Program-made: the position numbers and the translations under genes
NCBI GenBank assembly: GCA_022843845.1
Contig: JALHMW010000001.1
Span: 186,001 to 250,000, forward strand
DNA: 64,000 nucleotides
Reading direction: 5' to 3'
Source of the DNA: Archangium sp.
Lineage (GTDB): Bacteria; Myxococcota; Myxococcia; Myxococcales; Myxococcaceae
In this document: one piece after another, positions 61,083 to 64,000 of the stretch
Layout of the letters: every line of letters starts with the position of its first letter
How positions within the stretch are numbered: position 1 is the stretch's first letter
Notes under the pieces: generated by a model
Databases searched by the model: none
What the model was told of the DNA's origin: nothing
The model's input: only the letters and a program-made list of their open reading frames with translations

Positions 61083-61750
61083 TGCCGTCGCCTCCGCTGC
61101 CCCGGCTCCGCGCCGATCTCGTCGCGACCTCTCGCCGCCTGCATCAGATGGGCTGGGTCGCCAACCACGACGGCAACCTGTCGGTTCGCCTCACTGGAGA
61201 CCGGCTGCTCATCACGCCGACCGCGGTGTCGAAGCTCGACGTCGACGACGCGATGCTGATCATCGTCGACCTGGACGGCAAGGTGCTCGAGGGCCGCAAG
61301 AAGCCCTTCTCGGAGCTCGAGCTGCACCTCGCCGCGTATCGATCGCGCCCAGAGATCGAGTGCGTCATTCACGCGCACCCGCCGCATGCGACGGCGTTCG
61401 GGTTGGTCGGCGTGGAGCTGGGCCCCATCGCGATGCCGGAGATCGTGGTGTCGCTGGGTGATTCGATTCCGACCGTGCCGCGGCTGATGCCGAAGACGCC
61501 GGAGCTGGTGAAGGCCGTCGAGGCCACCGCTGCGAAGGTCGACGCGATGCTGCTCGCGGGGAACGGCGCGTTGACCCTGGGCGCGTCGCTCGAGCAGGCG
61601 CTGCTGCGCATGGAGCTGGTCGAGCACTACGCGAAGATCCTCTCGATCGCGCGTGGGCTGGGCACCGTGCAGGCGCTCCCGCCGGGGGATGCGAAGAAGC
61701 TGCTCGAGGCGCGGGCGAAGGCTGGCCTGGGTCCGAAGCCGAAGGCCTGA
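61082..61750 (+). CDS. Class II aldolase/adducin-family protein
   Basis: A 222-residue protein of the fuculose-1-phosphate aldolase family. GNLSVRL, the catalytic-type E78 (PFSELELHLAAYR) and the zinc ligands H97 and H99 (IHAHPPHA) are present. The third ligand of the family (H in LLANHGALTxG) is N161 here (LLAGNGALTLG). It may bind metal with two ligands or use a different substrate. It starts at ATG 61082, one base into the previous stop, so it is the last gene of the BMC unit and presumably the enzyme cargo. Class II aldolases are typical of fucose/rhamnose microcompartments. Confidence 0.85.
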   Translation: MPSPPLPRLRADLVATSRRLHQMGWVANHDGNLSVRLTGDRLLITPTAVSKLDVDDAMLIIVDLDGKVLEGRKKPFSELELHLAAYRSRPEIECVIHAHPPHATAFGLVGVELGPIAMPEIVVSLGDSIPTVPRLMPKTPELVKAVEATAAKVDAMLLAGNGALTLGASLEQALLRMELVEHYAKILSIARGLGTVQALPPGDAKKLLEARAKAGLGPKPKA

Positions 61751-61762
61751 CGGAGCCTTCGC

Positions 61763-63286
61763 CTACAGCGGAGGAATCTCGGACCACTCGTCGTCGCAGA
61801 TGGTTCCGATCAGCTCGCGACGCCAGCACGCTCCCGACACGCAGACGTCGTCAGCGCCGGGGCAGGTCGTCGGCGGAGCACACAGCGCGCCGGTGAGCGT
61901 CGGCTTGAAGACCGCCGCCTGCGACCAGACGAGCGGATCCGTCGAACACCCCATGCCCGAGTGCGAGACGAGCCCGACGTTGGTGCCGACAGCAGGTGGC
62001 GTGGTGGTGAGCGAGATGACGTTCGGGCAGCGGCCGCCGTAGACGCTCAAGGTCAGCTCCGGGCGTTCCTGCACGGGCACGCTCGCGGACAGGTGCGAGA
62101 AGATGCCACGCGCCGTCTCGCTGCAGCGGCAGAACTCGCTGGTCAGCGCCTGGCTGAAGGGAATCGTCTGGGTCTGAAGGTACGTGCGCACGTTGGTGAT
62201 CTCGGTGGTCGCCGCCGGGTCGGTGAGCTGGCGCGCGAATGGCCCTGGCGTGGTGACGACGACGCCACCATCGGCGCCCGTGGCCCGCACCCCGCACGCC
62301 GTCGGCATCGCGACCGAGCGACACCCCTTCCACCAGTCGGGGAGCAGTGGGCTCGAGGCCTGACCGAGTCCGAAGTCGTCGGAGCAGGTGCTGGCCGAGG
62401 CGTGCCTCCAGAAGATCGCATAGCCGCCCTTCTGCAGCGCCTCGGTGAGGTTGCGTCGGAAGGTCGTCGTCGCGCCGGTCGTCTCGCACTCCGACGCGGA
62501 GCAGGCGTAGACCGCGTACGTGTAGACGCGGGGCTGTCTCATCGCCTGCCGTGACGCGATCGGAGGCTTCGAGCCGCCACCGAACGGGTAGCCGCGATAC
62601 GGCATGTCGGGGACGAGCTGCTCGAGCACGTCGGGCGCGATGGCGTTGGGGCCCTCGTAGACGAGCGTCGCCATGGCATCGGACGGGCCCGTTGGCGCGG
62701 CGTCGAGGCGACGGAGCAGGCGCACGCGCTGGAACGAAGCTCCGGTCGGGTTGACCCAGCGTGCTTCGAGCGCGGCTCGAGTCGACGTGTACGCGACCAT
62801 CAGCCCTGTCGGCGGTTGCAGCGTCGCGGAGCCTCCTGCAGCCCCGCCAGCGACGGCGCCTCCCGCGGCACCACCGGCCGAGGCTCCTCCGGCGGAGCCA
62901 CCCGCGACAGCGCCACCTGCTGAACCTCCAGCGGCACCACCCGCCGATGCGCCTCCAGCGGAGCCACCCGAAGCGCCACCTGCGACGGCGCCACCCGCAG
63001 ATCCTCCAGCGGCACCACCGCCAACAGCGCCGCCGCCTGAGCCTCCAGCGGCACCACCACCGCTCGCGCCGGAGGCGACGCAGCGCTGCTGCCGACACAC
63101 CCGACCATCGGGGCACCGCGCACACTGCAGCCCTCCGCTCCCGCACTCGGTGGTGGCGGTTCCAGCCAGGCACACGTCGCCCGAACAGCACCCCGACGCG
63201 CACGTCGACGCGTCACACGGAGGCATCGTCTGACACGACGCCGCGAAGAGCAGGGAGACGACCACCACAGACGCGCGAGTGAACAT
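61763..63286 (-). CDS. Lipoprotein with Cys-rich head, Gly-rich linker and histidine-phosphatase domain
   Basis: A 507-residue protein. The signal ends in LFAASC, Cys18. A Cys-rich head (residues 20-65) is followed by a GGSAGGA-type linker to about 170, then an fibronectin-like segment (PTGLMVAYTSTRAALEARWVN). The C-terminal part (from ~285) fits the histidine-phosphatase superfamily: FWRHASASTC for the RH of RHG, SEFCRCSETARGIF for the C-R-x-x-E-T-A helix, and GLVSHSG for the late His. The Gly is replaced by Ala in RHA, common in divergent members. An extracellular phosphatase is possible; the specific substrate cannot be read. Convergent with the aldolase. Confidence 0.78.
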   Translation of the reverse strand: MFTRASVVVVSLLFAASCQTMPPCDASTCASGCCSGDVCLAGTATTECGSGGLQCARCPDGRVCRQQRCVASGASGGGAAGGSGGGAVGGGAAGGSAGGAVAGGASGGSAGGASAGGAAGGSAGGAVAGGSAGGASAGGAAGGAVAGGAAGGSATLQPPTGLMVAYTSTRAALEARWVNPTGASFQRVRLLRRLDAAPTGPSDAMATLVYEGPNAIAPDVLEQLVPDMPYRGYPFGGGSKPPIASRQAMRQPRVYTYAVYACSASECETTGATTTFRRNLTEALQKGGYAIFWRHASASTCSDDFGLGQASSPLLPDWWKGCRSVAMPTACGVRATGADGGVVVTTPGPFARQLTDPAATTEITNVRTYLQTQTIPFSQALTSEFCRCSETARGIFSHLSASVPVQERPELTLSVYGGRCPNVISLTTTPPAVGTNVGLVSHSGMGCSTDPLVWSQAAVFKPTLTGALCAPPTTCPGADDVCVSGACWRRELIGTICDDEWSEIPPL

Positions 63287-63334
63287 GGTGCGCGTTCTAT
63301 GCACTTGCGGCGCCCAGCGCACCCGGAGCGTGCA

Positions 63335-64000
63335 TCAAGGCTCGGGCTCTTCGGCGCCCTTGAGCCACGGCAGCGGGTCGATCGCCTGGCCCTGCTTGCG
63401 AATCTCGAAGTACAGGTACGCGCCCTTGAGGCTGCCGGTGTCGCCGACCTCGCCGAGCGACTCGCCCTCTTCCACTTCGTTCCCCACCTCGACCTGCATC
63501 ACGCTCAGGTGTGCGTAGAGCGAGTGGTAGCCCGAGCCGTGGTCGACGATGACCAGGTTGCCGTAGCCCTTGAGCCACCCCGACCACGCCACCGTGCCCG
63601 ACCCGACCGAGGACACCGCTGCGCCTGAGGCCGCGCGCAGGTCGATGCCCTTCTGGACGGTCACCGTGTTGAAGCGCGGGTTCACGACCTTCCCGAAGCC
63701 GACCTCGATCAGCCCCTTCACGGGAAACGGCAGCTGGCCTTTGCGCGCGCGAAAACCGGCGTGCTGCGTCGAGGGCGCCATGTCGCCCACCATGGTCGCG
63801 AGCTCCTTCTCGCTGACCTCGAGTTCGGCGATCAGCCGGCTCATGCGGTTCTGTTCGGCGCCGAGCGACGCGAGCAGATCGGAGAACCTCGACAGCCGCG
63901 CCTGACCGACGGCCTGCTCCGTGCGCAGCGCCCGCAGGTACCGCTCGCCCGTCTGCTCGAGCCGCTCCATGCGCCGTGACACGAGGGCCTGATAGCGCGT
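63335..64000 (-). CDS. EnvC-like murein hydrolase activator, 5' truncated by the window end
   Basis: The open frame continues to base 64000, so the start lies outside; the GTG at 63982 is internal. A coiled-coil part (residues 1-80 as seen) leads to a LytM domain (VNPRFNTVTVQKGIDLRAASGAAV, NLVIVDHGSGYHSLYAHL, LYFEIRKQGQAIDPLPWLKG). The catalytic His of HxGID is Gln (QKGIDL) and HLHFE is YLYFE, so zinc cannot bind; this is the EnvC pattern, in which the domain activates amidases instead. It suggests a septal amidase-activation role. It is the first gene of its strand here, ahead of the phosphatase lipoprotein by 48 bases. Confidence 0.87.
   Translation of the reverse strand, partial: TRYQALVSRRMERLEQTGERYLRALRTEQAVGQARLSRFSDLLASLGAEQNRMSRLIAELEVSEKELATMVGDMAPSTQHAGFRARKGQLPFPVKGLIEVGFGKVVNPRFNTVTVQKGIDLRAASGAAVSSVGSGTVAWSGWLKGYGNLVIVDHGSGYHSLYAHLSVMQVEVGNEVEEGESLGEVGDTGSLKGAYLYFEIRKQGQAIDPLPWLKGAEEPEP

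Overview
This 64-kb window is high-GC chromosomal DNA, most likely from a myxobacterium of the Cystobacterineae (Myxococcaceae or Archangiaceae type). The signs are a MYXO-CTERM-like tail on the first protein, a DUF2378/TIGR02265 protein, a TIGR02996 protein, a GltJ/AgmX-type zinc-ribbon/GYF/PglI-C protein, an alkylglycerone-phosphate synthase, many lipoproteins with Asp-Ala-Gly or Gly-Gly-Ser-Ala linkers, and gatCAB. I see no prophage, insertion sequence, CRISPR array or rRNA. The only mobile-type module is a Phd/ParE toxin-antitoxin pair. Genes are densely packed with many 1-4 base start/stop overlaps, and coding third positions are strongly GC.

Layout. 1-9.8 kb: secreted and envelope proteins (truncated M36-type peptidase, lipoproteins, an N-acetylmuramoyl-L-alanine amidase, a LysM/M23 peptidase, an alkyltransferase-like protein with an unusual site, an alpha/beta hydrolase). 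9.8-15 kb: a TetR gene ahead of the hydrolase, tRNA-Ile2(CAU), an ABC exporter whose permease is fused to a CPBP protease, and a TetR/fatty-acid-hydroxylase pair. 15.1-21 kb: a 1765-residue thioester alpha-2-macroglobulin and a DUF2378 protein. 21-28 kb: two tandem paralogous giant Cys-rich/MopE-motif/glycine-rich lipoproteins. 28-35 kb: a universal stress protein, then a leftward four-gene unit (beta-barrel, metzincin-type lipoprotein, Cys-rich lipopeptide, small protein). 35-38.4 kb: an ether-lipid synthase operon and a 2OG-Fe(II) oxygenase. 38.4-39 kb: the toxin-antitoxin pair with a palindromic operator candidate. 39-46 kb: a Cys-repeat protein with an Lnb/DUF4105 protein, an orphan ExbD, a phytase-like/GDPD hybrid in which the GDPD barrel appears circularly permuted, and a small GGQ protein. 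46-54 kb: a GGT/GGA-repeat lipoprotein and a zinc-ribbon/TPR - gatC - gatA - gatB - TIGR02996 unit. 54-58.4 kb: ftsK with a long insertion in its motor, rnpB, and a palindrome-rich intergenic region with a sigma-54-like element and an unlisted 44-codon ORF. 58.4-61.8 kb: a FYDLN protein, a GltJ-like protein, two adjacent BMC vertex proteins and a class II aldolase that lacks a zinc ligand. 61.8-64 kb: a histidine-phosphatase lipoprotein and a truncated EnvC-like activator.

How the parts work together. Most of the window builds, remodels or decorates the cell envelope and surface: peptidoglycan hydrolases and their activators, lipoproteins, beta-barrels, a protease-trapping macroglobulin and ether-lipid synthesis. 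Housekeeping genes (ftsK, gatCAB, rnpB, tRNA) are interspersed. The parts most worth follow-up are the permuted GDPD/phytase hybrid, the vertex-only BMC operon with an atypical aldolase, the FtsK insertion, and the regulatory region beside rnpB.
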